From an uncultured Lutibacter sp. (GTDB taxonomy: Bacteria > Bacteroidota > Bacteroidia > Flavobacteriales > Flavobacteriaceae), in NCBI RefSeq assembly GCF_947495725.1, contig NZ_CANLZZ010000001.1:434001-498000 (forward strand): a DNA stretch of 64,000 bases, in the 5' to 3' direction. Positions 45,322-53,997 of this stretch are shown one piece after another. Numbering within the stretch: the first letter of the stretch is position 1; every line of letters starts with the position of its first letter. Made by a program: the position numbers and the translations under genes. A model generated the notes under the pieces. The model did no database searches. It was not told where the DNA came from and saw nothing but the letters and a program-made list of their open reading frames with translations.

Positions 45322-46272
45322 ATGGATACACATAAATTTGGCAAAGAAGGATGGACACCAGACAGCATTGGAAATTTGAATGGTAAAACATTTGTTATAA
45401 CTGGTACTACCAGCGGAACAGGTTTTGAAGCTGCAAAAATATTACTCTCCAAAGGTGCAAAGGTGGTAATGCTTAATAGAAACTCAAAAAAGGCGGAACA
45501 CACAGTTAAAACGTTAAAACAGGAACTTGGTAGCCACATAGATGTTTTAGCCATAAAAATGGATTTAGCAGAACAAGCTTCTGTAAAAAAAGCTGCAGAA
45601 GAAGTTTTAAAAACAGTTCCTCAAATCGATGCTCTTATTTGTAACGCTGCCATTGCCCAAGTACCAAAACAAACACTTACCGTTGATGGTTGGGAAAGTC
45701 AAATGGGAACAAATTACTATGGAAATTTTAAACTTCAAGCTTTATTGTTTCCACTTATTGAAAAATCTAAAGGACGCATTGTAACGGTAGGAAGTTTGGG
45801 GTACAATATGGGAATTAAAACCATTAAATTTGATGATATGAATTGGGATAAGGATTACACACCTAATAATGCTTATAGTCAAAGTAAATTAGCTCAAATT
45901 ATGTGTGTTTACGAATTACAAGATCAATTAAAAAAAGCCGGAAAAACTCATGTAAAAGTGTATGCTTGTCATCCAGGTGCTTCCAGAACATCCTTAATTA
46001 AAACCAGTGGTAGTTTAATAACACGCTTTGTTTGGCAATTAATGAAATTATCTCCATTTGTGCAATCTGCTGAAAAAGGTGCGTATCCGCAATTAATGTG
46101 TGCTACAGAACCTAACCTAGATCAGAAAGGTTTTTACGGACCAACAGGAAGAAACAATTGGACAGGTCCAGTTGGTGAACATACCTTAGCTCCGCACGCT
46201 AAAGATAAAGCCGTAGCTAAAAGATTGTGGGAACTTTCAGAAAAAGAAACAGGTGCAAAATGGAATTTTTAA
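45322..46272 (+). CDS. Short-chain dehydrogenase/reductase
   Basis: A 316-residue SDR resembling the protochlorophyllide-reductase/retinol-dehydrogenase branch: cofactor motif ITGTTSGTGFEAAK (Thr where Ile is usual in TGxxxGIG), VVMLNRNSKKAE (NADPH type Arg), LICNAA, and the catalytic Tyr-Lys in NAYSQSKLAQ with Ser in VTVGSLGYN. The C-terminal CHPGASRTSL is typical of the branch. The substrate is not known. It heads a run with an NAD-binding protein, an AraC regulator and a membrane protein, each separated by about 10 bp or less. Confidence 0.88.
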   Translation: MDTHKFGKEGWTPDSIGNLNGKTFVITGTTSGTGFEAAKILLSKGAKVVMLNRNSKKAEHTVKTLKQELGSHIDVLAIKMDLAEQASVKKAAEEVLKTVPQIDALICNAAIAQVPKQTLTVDGWESQMGTNYYGNFKLQALLFPLIEKSKGRIVTVGSLGYNMGIKTIKFDDMNWDKDYTPNNAYSQSKLAQIMCVYELQDQLKKAGKTHVKVYACHPGASRTSLIKTSGSLITRFVWQLMKLSPFVQSAEKGAYPQLMCATEPNLDQKGFYGPTGRNNWTGPVGEHTLAPHAKDKAVAKRLWELSEKETGAKWNF

Positions 46273-46282
46273 AACCAAAGAA

Positions 46283-46945
46283 ATGAATGTAATTATAACA
46301 GGCGCTACCGGAATGGTTGGCAAAGGTGTTTTATTAGAAAGTTTAGATAATGATAGAATTAAACAAATTCTCTTAATAAATAGATCTTCAATTGATATTA
46401 AACATCCTAAAATTAAAGAAATCATTCATAAAGACTTTACAGATTTTAGTTCAATTAAACACCAATTTAAAGGCTATAATGCTTGTTTTCACTGTATGGG
46501 AGTTTCCTCTGCAGGAATAACAAATGAACAATATTATAAATTTACATATACATTTACCGAAGCTCTAGTTAATGCATTGTACGAAACAAACCCAAACTTA
46601 ACTTTTATTTATGTTTCGGGAGAAGGTACGGACAGCACCGAAAAAAGTAAAATTATGTGGGCAAGAGTAAAAGGTAAAACAGAAAACTTAATTTTTAATA
46701 AAGGTTTTAAAGGTGCTTATGCGTTTAGACCAGGAGTTATTTTACCAAAACGTGGCATTAAATCTAAAACTAAATTGTACAATCTATTATATTTAATTAC
46801 ACGCCCTTTATTTCCAATAATGCAAAGAATGAAATCGGTTACTACTACAGAAAAATTGGGAAAAGCGATGCTCGTATTAATAGAAAAACCTCAAAATTTA
46901 AAGACTTTAAATGGAAGTGAAATTAATAATGTATTATTGAACTAA
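46283..46945 (+). CDS. NAD(P)-binding epimerase-like protein
   Basis: A 220-residue Rossmann protein of the NmrA/extended SDR type: MNVIITGATGMVGKGVLLESL holds the GxxGxxG motif, followed by INRSS, VSGEGTD and AYAFRPGVILPKRG. It lacks a clear YxxxK pair, so it may be a regulator or a redox-sensing protein rather than an epimerase. The start at the ATG 46283 puts the glycine motif at the usual place; the open frame before it overlaps the SDR gene. It is 10 bp after that gene. Confidence 0.85.
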   Translation: MNVIITGATGMVGKGVLLESLDNDRIKQILLINRSSIDIKHPKIKEIIHKDFTDFSSIKHQFKGYNACFHCMGVSSAGITNEQYYKFTYTFTEALVNALYETNPNLTFIYVSGEGTDSTEKSKIMWARVKGKTENLIFNKGFKGAYAFRPGVILPKRGIKSKTKLYNLLYLITRPLFPIMQRMKSVTTTEKLGKAMLVLIEKPQNLKTLNGSEINNVLLN

Positions 46946-46953
46946 TTTAAATT

Positions 46954-47865
46954 ATGCAACATTTTAAAACATTATCATCGTATTTAGATTATTTAGGACT
47001 TCCACGCCCAGAACATCCAATGTTAAGTGTATTTAACTCAAAGGGTGATGGTTTTTTGCCTTGTCCAAGAGAAAGTTCACCACCAATTACAAATGATTGC
47101 TATTCCATTAGTTTAAAAAAGTTTGTGGAAGGAAACTTAAACTACGGACGAACAACTTATGATTTTACCAATGGCGCACTCATTTTTATTGCTCCAAGAC
47201 AAGTATTACAATGGGATAATAGCGTAGTTTTTGAGCAAAAAGGTTTCTCAATAAATTTTCATGAAGATTTTTTAAAGGGAACAGAATTAGCACAACAAAT
47301 AAAAAAATTCGGTTTCTTTTCTTATTCAACTAATGAAGCATTGCACCTTTCGCCAAAGGAAGAAAAGCAAATAGAAGCAATTGTAGAAAATATTGAAATT
47401 GAATATCAAAACAATCAAGATGCGTTTAGTAAAGAAATTATTATTTCTCAATTAAATACGCTCTTAAAATATGCCAATCGTTTTTATGAAAGACAGTTTT
47501 TAAATAGAAAAGAACTTTCTAACAATTTATTAGAACAGTTTAATCATCATTTAAGCGAATATTTTGAATCGGGACAATTACAAGAAAAAGGCATTCCAAG
47601 CATAGAACAAATAGCTGAAAAAATATCAGTTTCTCAACGATACTTAAGTGATACTCTTAAAAAAGAAACAGGTAAAACTTCAACCGAACATTTACATTTG
47701 CATTTAATAGATGAAGCAAAGAATATATTGTTACAACCTAATAAAAGCATCTCAGAAGTGGCTTATGAATTAGGGTTCGAATATCCTCCTTATTTTTCAA
47801 GATTATTTAAGAAAAAAGAAGGTATAAGTCCAACCGAGTACAGAGAAAAATATAAATTAAATTAA
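46954..47865 (+). CDS. AraC-family transcriptional regulator
   Basis: A 303-residue regulator with an AraC-type C-terminal DNA-binding domain of two helix-turn-helix motifs (about 205-300: IEQIAEKISVSQRYLSDTLKKETGKTSTEHL and ISEVAYELGFEYPPYFSRLFKKKEGISPTEYR) and an N-terminal cupin-like effector domain. It lies inside the SDR-NAD-membrane run with an 8-bp gap, so it probably controls its own operon. The effector is unknown. Confidence 0.92.
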   Translation: MQHFKTLSSYLDYLGLPRPEHPMLSVFNSKGDGFLPCPRESSPPITNDCYSISLKKFVEGNLNYGRTTYDFTNGALIFIAPRQVLQWDNSVVFEQKGFSINFHEDFLKGTELAQQIKKFGFFSYSTNEALHLSPKEEKQIEAIVENIEIEYQNNQDAFSKEIIISQLNTLLKYANRFYERQFLNRKELSNNLLEQFNHHLSEYFESGQLQEKGIPSIEQIAEKISVSQRYLSDTLKKETGKTSTEHLHLHLIDEAKNILLQPNKSISEVAYELGFEYPPYFSRLFKKKEGISPTEYREKYKLN

Positions 47866-47866
47866 A

Positions 47867-48370
47867 ATGGAACTATTAAAATTAGCTACAGAATGGGCAA
47901 AAGCCGAAGTATTTTCAACACGATTCTTTATCATGTTTGCAATACTATTTATAATAGCAAGTTTAGGGTTTTGGCAGTTAGGAAAAACAGATTTGGCAAA
48001 AGCATACATCATTCCAACCTTAGTAGCTGGTATATTACTTTTAATAATTGGCAGTGGACTAAACTATACAAATATTCAAAGAGTTAAACAATTTGAAAAA
48101 GACTTTACTATTAATGCACCAGCTTTTTATCAGTCCGAAATTGAACGTTCTGAAGGTACTTTAAAAGAATACACAGTTGTATTTAAGGTTATTCCAATAT
48201 TAATAATTATTGCAGCTTTACTAATTTTATTTATCAATACACCAACTTGGAGAGCCATTAGCATTACTACAATAGCTATGTTAATAGTTATCTTATTAGT
48301 TGACGGAACTGCACATGCAAGAATTGATGCTTATTATAAAGAATTGAAATTAGTAGAAATTAAAAAATAA
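47867..48370 (+). CDS. Four-helix membrane protein of unknown function
   Basis: A 167-residue protein with four hydrophobic segments (FFIMFAILFIIASLGFWQL, YIIPTLVAGILLLIIGS, VIPILIIIAALLILFI, ISITTIAMLIVILLV) and a soluble central part of about 30 residues (QRVKQFEKDFTINAPAFYQSEIERSEG). It starts one base after the AraC stop, so it is part of that operon. I know relatives only beside similar AraC-SDR genes and cannot name a function. Confidence 0.75.
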   Translation: MELLKLATEWAKAEVFSTRFFIMFAILFIIASLGFWQLGKTDLAKAYIIPTLVAGILLLIIGSGLNYTNIQRVKQFEKDFTINAPAFYQSEIERSEGTLKEYTVVFKVIPILIIIAALLILFINTPTWRAISITTIAMLIVILLVDGTAHARIDAYYKELKLVEIKK

Positions 48371-48417
48371 CTACACATAACAACGTTAACTAAAATAACA
48401 CCTAAACATATAACTTT

Positions 48418-48774
48418 ATGCTTACAAATGTCCATCCAAAATTACCAATGCGAAACAAAAGAGTTACCCGAGAATTTTACTTAAGCCAATTAGGTTTTAA
48501 AGATTTTGGAAACGTGGACTATGATGGCTATTTGATGTTGGAAAAAGATCAAATTCAAATTCATTTCTTTGAATTTAAAGAACTTAAACCTAAAGAAAAT
48601 TACGGACAAGTTTATATTAGAACCAACAATATTGATGCATTTTATAAATCATTATTAGAAAATAAAACCAAAATTCACCCTAATGGAACATTGGAAATAA
48701 AACCGTGGGGACAAAAAGAATTTTCAATTCTAGATCCAGACAATAACCTGTTGACATTTGGACAAAACATTTAG
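48418..48774 (+). CDS. VOC-family protein, bleomycin-resistance-like
   Basis: A 118-residue vicinal-oxygen-chelate protein: the N-terminal VHPKLPMRNKRVTREFYLSQLGFKDFGN, the ligand-bearing DQIQIHFFEF (His/Glu) and the C-terminal KEFSILDPDNNLLTFGQ match the ShBle/BLMA type. Such dimers bind bleomycin-like or other small molecules without catalysis. A role in resistance is possible but not shown. It stands 47 bp after the membrane-protein gene, and may not share its transcript. Confidence 0.85.
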   Translation: MLTNVHPKLPMRNKRVTREFYLSQLGFKDFGNVDYDGYLMLEKDQIQIHFFEFKELKPKENYGQVYIRTNNIDAFYKSLLENKTKIHPNGTLEIKPWGQKEFSILDPDNNLLTFGQNI

Positions 48775-48891
48775 AAAAAAGCGATCGCACACTAATTACA
48801 AAAATTCAGATAAAGGACAACTTTTCATATATATTTTTAATAAATTTACAATGTTTAAATAATTTTATAGAAACTGTAAATAGATTAGTTT

Positions 48892-49275
48892 TTGAACTTA
48901 ATAAAACATAATATCAAATTTAAATTTGATAGTTCTCTAGGTATTTTATTTAAATACCATTATGGATTAATTACTATTGAAGATATAAAATCTTCTTGGC
49001 TGTATGCTTTTGAAAATAATATAATCCCAAAAGAAAATAAAGGATTTATTTTAGATTTTCGAAATTCGAAATTTAATATAAAACTGAGTGAGCACGCCGA
49101 AATAGCAGATTTTTATAAAAATAATTTAGACGTATTTGGAAATTTTAAAATTGCCATAATTACTGATAAGCCTAAAGATATTGTTGTTCCCATTCTTGTT
49201 CAATACTTAGATGACGGTTATACCTCGTGCCCGTTTAGTACACCTGAAGCGGCTATTAATTGGATTTTAAGCTAA
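48892..49275 (+). CDS. Hypothetical protein, SpoIIAA/STAS-like fold
   Basis: A 127-residue product with no recognised family signature; the pattern strand-strand-helix-strand (LGILFKYHYGLITIEDIKSSWLYAF, KGFILDFRNSKFNI, FKIAIITDKPKDIVVPILVQYL) resembles STAS-type or SpoIIAA-like proteins. The start is a TTG (48892) if the full frame is used. The 117 bp between the VOC gene and this one show nothing clear. Coding status is likely from composition, and the function is unknown. Confidence 0.55.
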   Translation: MNLIKHNIKFKFDSSLGILFKYHYGLITIEDIKSSWLYAFENNIIPKENKGFILDFRNSKFNIKLSEHAEIADFYKNNLDVFGNFKIAIITDKPKDIVVPILVQYLDDGYTSCPFSTPEAAINWILS

Positions 49276-49322
49276 AAAACAACAAAATACATACCTAATT
49301 ACTAGGTTATGAGATTCATACT

Positions 49323-49367
49323 AAAATATTCACAAATTTTATAAGTGCTATTTATTTATTAAATTAG
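49323..49367 (+). repeat. 45-bp upstream repeat, copy A
   Basis: The 45-bp sequence starts AAAATATTCACAAATTTTAT and ends TAAATTAG. It matches the copy at 49960-50004 at 44 of 45 positions. It precedes the lipoprotein gene at 49424. Its end resembles a -7 box, so it is probably a duplicated promoter region. Confidence 0.85.
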
Positions 49368-49423
49368 TGGTTGAATAAACTAACTAATCAATCACAAACA
49401 CCTGTGAAATTAAAACCTGCAAC

Positions 49424-49912
49424 ATGAAACATTTAAACCTGCTGTTATCGCTAATAGGCTTATTTTTGGTAATTCTTGTTGGATGCGAGAAAGAAATAAA
49501 ATTAAAACCTGAATCAAAAACACCAGATTCGGAACTGACAACGCTTATTACAAAACAAGTTGATAGCCTTTATACAGTTTATCAAAAATTTGATTACGAT
49601 TGGATTGAATTCTATGCCGACAATTATACCGCTATTTATCCAGATGGACCAATTCAACATTTAACCAAAGATTCTCTAAAAGCCCAATGGGAACGGATTT
49701 ACGCTAAATATGAAGTAAAACTCCTTCACCGTGGAAGACCAACTATCATTCCATCTGAAGATATGGCAATATCTTACAACAGTTTTAATGAAATATTTAT
49801 TAATAAAGAAAATTTAGATACTATTAAAAATGTTGGCACTTACATTATCAATTGGAAAAGACAACCAGATGACTCTTGGAAAATAGTTTTTGAAACTTTA
49901 CAAAATCATTAA
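49424..49912 (+). CDS. SnoaL/DUF4440-like lipoprotein
   Basis: A 162-residue lipoprotein (FLVILVGC, lipid Cys C21) with an NTF2/SnoaL-like domain: ELTTLITKQVDSLYTVYQKFDYDWIEFYADNYTAIYPDG, and the terminal GTYIINWKRQPDDSWKIVFET. Such cone-shaped domains bind small molecules or act as ketosteroid-isomerase-like enzymes; nothing points to one substrate. The 45-bp repeat upstream is shared with the next gene. Confidence 0.82.
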   Translation: MKHLNLLLSLIGLFLVILVGCEKEIKLKPESKTPDSELTTLITKQVDSLYTVYQKFDYDWIEFYADNYTAIYPDGPIQHLTKDSLKAQWERIYAKYEVKLLHRGRPTIIPSEDMAISYNSFNEIFINKENLDTIKNVGTYIINWKRQPDDSWKIVFETLQNH

Positions 49913-49959
49913 AAACTAAATACAACGCATTTATAATTATCTGGTTCTATTTTACTTAT

Positions 49960-50004
49960 AAAATATTCACAAATTTTATAAGTGCTATTTATTTACTAAA
50001 TTAG
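49960..50004 (+). repeat. 45-bp upstream repeat, copy B
   Basis: Second copy of the 45-bp sequence at 49323-49367, differing at one base (C for T). It ends 46 bp before the TTG start of the next lipoprotein gene. The distance from copy end to gene start is 56 bp for copy A. Confidence 0.85.
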
Positions 50005-50050
50005 AAGCATAACCAAAGTTTGGTTGTAATTATAAACTTAACTTCTAAAT

Positions 50051-50992
50051 TTGAAATATTTACTAAAAATAGTATGTATCCTTATACTTTGTTACTCTTG
50101 TGACGATGATGATGGTACCGTTTCTGTTGGACTTTTAGCCGAACACCGTGGCGTATACATCAACGATTTTTATACTGGAGGTATTTTAGGTAACAATACC
50201 CTTGAAGATAATTTGCTTGCTTGGGTTGACGAAAATGATTTTACAGACATTTACCTATACAATATTGGAGCAGCACTTGGAGACGAACTAGATAATGATT
50301 TGCGTTCTTTTGTAAAAAAAGCTCATAACCAAGATCCTTATGTAAGAGTATCTTTTGTTTCTGCTGGATTTGGAGATTCATTTACCGAAATTGAAGAATA
50401 CCACGATGGCCGAAAAGACAGCAGACCCGATGGTATTGTAAGTGAAATTGAATTTTGGAATGGCAGTATGAATTTTACCGACAATTATGCACCTTGGATA
50501 AACAAAGTAAATGATTTAAAATTTACGCCACCTCCTGGCGAAGTTGCACCACTTAATGCAGGTATAACACGTCAATTCTATATTGGCAAAATTAAAGATC
50601 CTGGGTTGCCACCAAGCTTAACTATTGCAAAAGAGTTGGTAATGCATCACGACCAAATTTTTTTAACCAATTACCATAGCGATGCTTGGCATTTATCAAA
50701 CTCAACAGCAGAAAATTCTATTGTGAACAAATTAAATTTATTGGCACAGGCAGGAATGGAACTAAATAAAGAAGTAACTATTGTTATTTTATTTAACGTT
50801 TACCAAATGTCGCCATCTCCAGAAATTTGGAATTATTTTTCAACCGCAGGAATGGACAATGAATTCGAAAATGCATTTGTAGAATGGAGCGGTGAATATA
50901 ATGCAAGCACAGATATTAGTAATAAAGAATTTTTAAACATAAAAGGCTTTGGAATTTATAGGTATAGCGATGCTAAAAATGCAAGACCATAA
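50051..50992 (+). CDS. Lipoprotein of unknown function with an acidic N-terminus
   Basis: The 313-residue product has the lipobox LCYSC (C17) followed by DDDD, which matches the Bacteroidota lipoprotein export signal, so it is likely on the cell surface. The rest is not a family I recognise; alternating strands and helices (TDIYLYNIGAALGDELDNDLRSFVKKAHNQ, VRVSFVSAGFG, MELNKEVTIVILFNVYQM) suggest a TIM-barrel-like enzyme or binding fold. The start is TTG (50051), which gives the cleanest signal peptide. It is transcribed after repeat copy B. Confidence 0.65.
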   Translation: MKYLLKIVCILILCYSCDDDDGTVSVGLLAEHRGVYINDFYTGGILGNNTLEDNLLAWVDENDFTDIYLYNIGAALGDELDNDLRSFVKKAHNQDPYVRVSFVSAGFGDSFTEIEEYHDGRKDSRPDGIVSEIEFWNGSMNFTDNYAPWINKVNDLKFTPPPGEVAPLNAGITRQFYIGKIKDPGLPPSLTIAKELVMHHDQIFLTNYHSDAWHLSNSTAENSIVNKLNLLAQAGMELNKEVTIVILFNVYQMSPSPEIWNYFSTAGMDNEFENAFVEWSGEYNASTDISNKEFLNIKGFGIYRYSDAKNARP

Positions 50993-51105
50993 AAAACTGC
51001 TCAATTCTACAAAATAGCAGGTTTCTAAACAAAAAAACTTAAATTTAATATTCAAAAAGCTGTAACAACCAGAAAAAAATTGCAACTAATAACAAAAACC
51101 TATTT

Positions 51106-51792
51106 ATGAGAAAGTTACTATTTCTACTGATAATTGTTAGTTCACTAAATAATTTATGGAGTCAAAATAATTATAAAATTGATTCAATTGTTTCGGTAAG
51201 CATCCCGGGAGATGCTATAAAAATTGACTCTATTAGCAATAACAAAACTATAATACAATTTCAATCAAAAGTTGAAAACTCTGAATTTATAGTTAAAAAG
51301 GAATTCGCTGAAAACGATAGTATTAGTATATATAAATCCAATCTTCCATATGACTTAAAAAGTTTAGAAACGTATTACAAATCTTTAACTAAAACGTATC
51401 TCCAAAATTCCCCATTTAAACTTGAATCGGAAAAATTGATAGAAAAAGATAGCTTACAAGCCTATCATTTAACACTTAAAGATTCTTTAAAAGAAAGCAC
51501 CTACGAAATTGAATATTTCATAGTAAACAATTACATCTATTTATTTGAATGCAAAACAAGTGGAGCATTACAAAATGATGAAAAAACAGCGTTTTTTAAT
51601 TCTATTAACATAAAGTATGATCAAAAATTAGATCAATTTATGGGGAAAACTGAAGTTGAAAAAACAGCTTTTAACCTTGGGTACAAACTTGGTTATACAA
51701 TAAAAAAACACCCTTCCTACATTTGGATTTCTTTAGGAGCAATCGCAATTTTAATAATTGGCATTATAGTATTCTTTGTTAGAAAAAAGTAA
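51106..51792 (+). CDS. Secreted single-pass protein, unknown
   Basis: A 228-residue protein with a signal peptide (RKLLFLLIIVSSLNNLWSQ) and a C-terminal membrane helix (YIWISLGAIAILIIGIIVFFV) followed by RKK. The domain between (about 20-200) should therefore lie in the periplasm with the tail in the cytoplasm. It has a regular strand pattern (SIVSVSIPGDAIKIDSIS, YEIEYFIVNNYIYLFECKT). The family is not recognised. It is followed by the CorA gene after 78 bp. Confidence 0.6.
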   Translation: MRKLLFLLIIVSSLNNLWSQNNYKIDSIVSVSIPGDAIKIDSISNNKTIIQFQSKVENSEFIVKKEFAENDSISIYKSNLPYDLKSLETYYKSLTKTYLQNSPFKLESEKLIEKDSLQAYHLTLKDSLKESTYEIEYFIVNNYIYLFECKTSGALQNDEKTAFFNSINIKYDQKLDQFMGKTEVEKTAFNLGYKLGYTIKKHPSYIWISLGAIAILIIGIIVFFVRKK

Positions 51793-51870
51793 CATTACTA
51801 GCTAAACCTTGTAAATTTATGGTTAAATTTGGTTAAGCACAAGGGTCCAACATGCAACCAATTGATTAAA

Positions 51871-52947
51871 ATGAATAAAAACATGGCAAGGTTTATAAAA
51901 AAGAAAAAGAAAGAAATTGGTTTAGCACCAGATGCCTTAATTTTTAGAGGACAGAAAAAAACAGATCAAGTTTTATTAAGAGTTATTGATTTTGATGCTA
52001 ATAATTTAACCGAAGATGATGTTAAAACAGTAAAAGAAATTAGTGAATTTCAACACAAAAATACAGTAACTTGGTTAAATGTTGATGGATTGCACAACAC
52101 CATAATAATGCAAGAAATAACAACTTCATTTAATCTTGACACCTTGGTTATGGCAGAAGTATTAAATACAGAAGCAAGACCCAGAGTTATTGAATACGAT
52201 AATTGTACGTTAATAACCTTAAAAATGTTAAGACTAGATGAGCAAACTGGTAAAACACTAGTTGAAAACCTAAGTTTAATACTTTCAAAATCAGTTTTAA
52301 TTTCTTTTCAAGAACAAAAAGGAGATGTTTTTGAACCTGTAAGAGAAAGGATAAGAAAGCAAAAGAAACGAATTCGTAATGGAGGAATTGATTATTTAAC
52401 TTTTGCTTTATTAGATATTGTTGTAGATAATTATTTATATGTTATTAGCGTTTTAGGAGAAAAAGTGGAAACCTTAGAAGAAAATCTTTTAATGAATCCA
52501 ACTGAAAATGTTATTAACGAAATTAACAATTATAAACGAGAGCTTAATTTTTTAAGAAAAAGCATAAAACCAGCTAAAGAAATGATTTTTTCATTAGCAA
52601 AAACCGAATCGGATTATATTACAGAAAGCACATATGTTCATTTTAAAGAACTTGAAGACAATATTAGCCAAGCCAATGATGCAACTGATAATTACCGTGA
52701 AATATTGTCCGACCAACTTAACATTTATCACACAACAATTAGCAGTAAGTTAAATGACATCATGAAATTCCTCACCGTTTTTTCGGTAATATTTATTCCA
52801 TTAACATTTATAGCGGGTATTTATGGAACCAACTTTGAATATGTGCCAGAACTTTCCTACAAATACAGTTATTTTATAATGTGGATTGTTATGATTTTAG
52901 TTGCAATAGGTATGCTTTTATTTTTCAGAAAGAAAAAATGGTTTTAG
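51871..52947 (+). CDS. corA: CorA-family magnesium/cobalt transporter
   Basis: A 358-residue CorA with a cytoplasmic N-terminal domain, a long stalk helix and two C-terminal membrane helices (LTVFSVIFIPLTFIAGIYG and YSYFIMWIVMILVAIGMLLFF). The selectivity motif at the end of the first helix is YGTNF, that is G-T-N where CorA usually has G-M-N. The ATG 51871 is preferred; the open frame continues to a TTG at 51829, and 51883 (MARFIKKKKK) is also possible. The GTN form may be a normal variant in this phylum. It is followed by MscS, 38 bp away. Confidence 0.9.
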   Translation: MNKNMARFIKKKKKEIGLAPDALIFRGQKKTDQVLLRVIDFDANNLTEDDVKTVKEISEFQHKNTVTWLNVDGLHNTIIMQEITTSFNLDTLVMAEVLNTEARPRVIEYDNCTLITLKMLRLDEQTGKTLVENLSLILSKSVLISFQEQKGDVFEPVRERIRKQKKRIRNGGIDYLTFALLDIVVDNYLYVISVLGEKVETLEENLLMNPTENVINEINNYKRELNFLRKSIKPAKEMIFSLAKTESDYITESTYVHFKELEDNISQANDATDNYREILSDQLNIYHTTISSKLNDIMKFLTVFSVIFIPLTFIAGIYGTNFEYVPELSYKYSYFIMWIVMILVAIGMLLFFRKKKWF

Positions 52948-52985
52948 AAACAAAAATATAATACATTTTTAATACAAAATTTCAA

Positions 52986-53876
52986 ATGAAACATTTTATG
53001 AATATCGATTTTCAAAAGATTTTCAGTGATTATTTCGAACAAATTAGCACACTAATTCCAAATATAATTACCGGAATCTTAATTTTAATTATTGCTATAG
53101 CTTTAGGTAAAATAGTTTTTAAAATTATAGTAAAAATTACTCAAAGAAAATGGCAAGATAATATTATCTCTAATTTTTTAGCGCAAGTTATTAAATGGAC
53201 ATTTTACCTTTTTGGAGTAATAATGGCATTAAGCGTAGTTGGCTTTACAGGTTTAGCAAGTACTATTTTTGCCGGAGCTGGGGTAAGTGCCATTGTTTTT
53301 GGTTTTGCCTTTAAAGATATTGGCGAAAATTTTTTAGCAGGAATTATTTTAGCATTAAAAAGACCTTTTGAGGTTGGTGATATTATAGAAATACAAGGAG
53401 ATAAAGGAACTGTAAAAGACCTTGATTTAAGAACTACTCATTTAAGAAGTGCAGAAGGAAAAGACATTTATATTCCAAACTCATCCATTATAAAAAACAC
53501 TTTAATTAACTATACAAAAGATGGCTTTTTAAGAATAACTTTTATGATTGGTATTGCACCTGAATGCGATATTGATGTAACTCGAAAATTAATTTTAAAC
53601 TACCTTAAAACCAATAATAACATATTAAAAACACCAACATATAGTGTTATAGTTCAAGAATTAGGTGAATATACAACAAACATCCAAGTGCTATTTTGGA
53701 TAGATATTCTAACAAATAAAAAATTACCCGATAATTATCTAGGTCACAACATACGAAGTAAAGCAATTACGGATATTAAAAAAATTCTTGATGAAAACCA
53801 CATCGAAATGCCATCACAGGTTTTAGAGCATAAAATGTACCGCGAAAACAGTTTTAAAATAACAAAAGAACTTTAA
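52986..53876 (+). CDS. mscS: Small-conductance mechanosensitive channel, MscS family
   Basis: A 296-residue MscS-type channel with three membrane helices; the pore helix is FAGAGVSAIVFGFAFKDIGENFLAGIILALKRPF, with the Gly/Ala packing pattern of TM3, and then the beta domain VGDIIEIQGDKGTVKDLDLRTTHLRSAEGKDIYIPNSSII. It opens under hypo-osmotic stress to release solutes. The start at 52986 is one of two close ATGs. It follows CorA and could be in one transcript with it, both being ion-balance proteins. Confidence 0.93.
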   Translation: MKHFMNIDFQKIFSDYFEQISTLIPNIITGILILIIAIALGKIVFKIIVKITQRKWQDNIISNFLAQVIKWTFYLFGVIMALSVVGFTGLASTIFAGAGVSAIVFGFAFKDIGENFLAGIILALKRPFEVGDIIEIQGDKGTVKDLDLRTTHLRSAEGKDIYIPNSSIIKNTLINYTKDGFLRITFMIGIAPECDIDVTRKLILNYLKTNNNILKTPTYSVIVQELGEYTTNIQVLFWIDILTNKKLPDNYLGHNIRSKAITDIKKILDENHIEMPSQVLEHKMYRENSFKITKEL

Positions 53877-53997
53877 ACTAACCACAAAGTTTGTGTGGCT
53901 AATTTCTTAATTTATAATGTTTCTTAATCTTTAAATGATTATATTAATCAACTAAAAACTTTAAAAGTTTTATTTTCATTTATTAAATTATGAAACA

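Noticed and set aside
48781-48788. GCGATCGC octamer, the sequence of the cyanobacterial HIP1 repeat
   Set aside because: A single copy in 64 kb; no sign of the repeat family.
49323-50004. The two 45-bp copies as a CRISPR or tandem array
   Set aside because: Only two copies over 600 bp apart with a gene between; no regular spacing or spacers.
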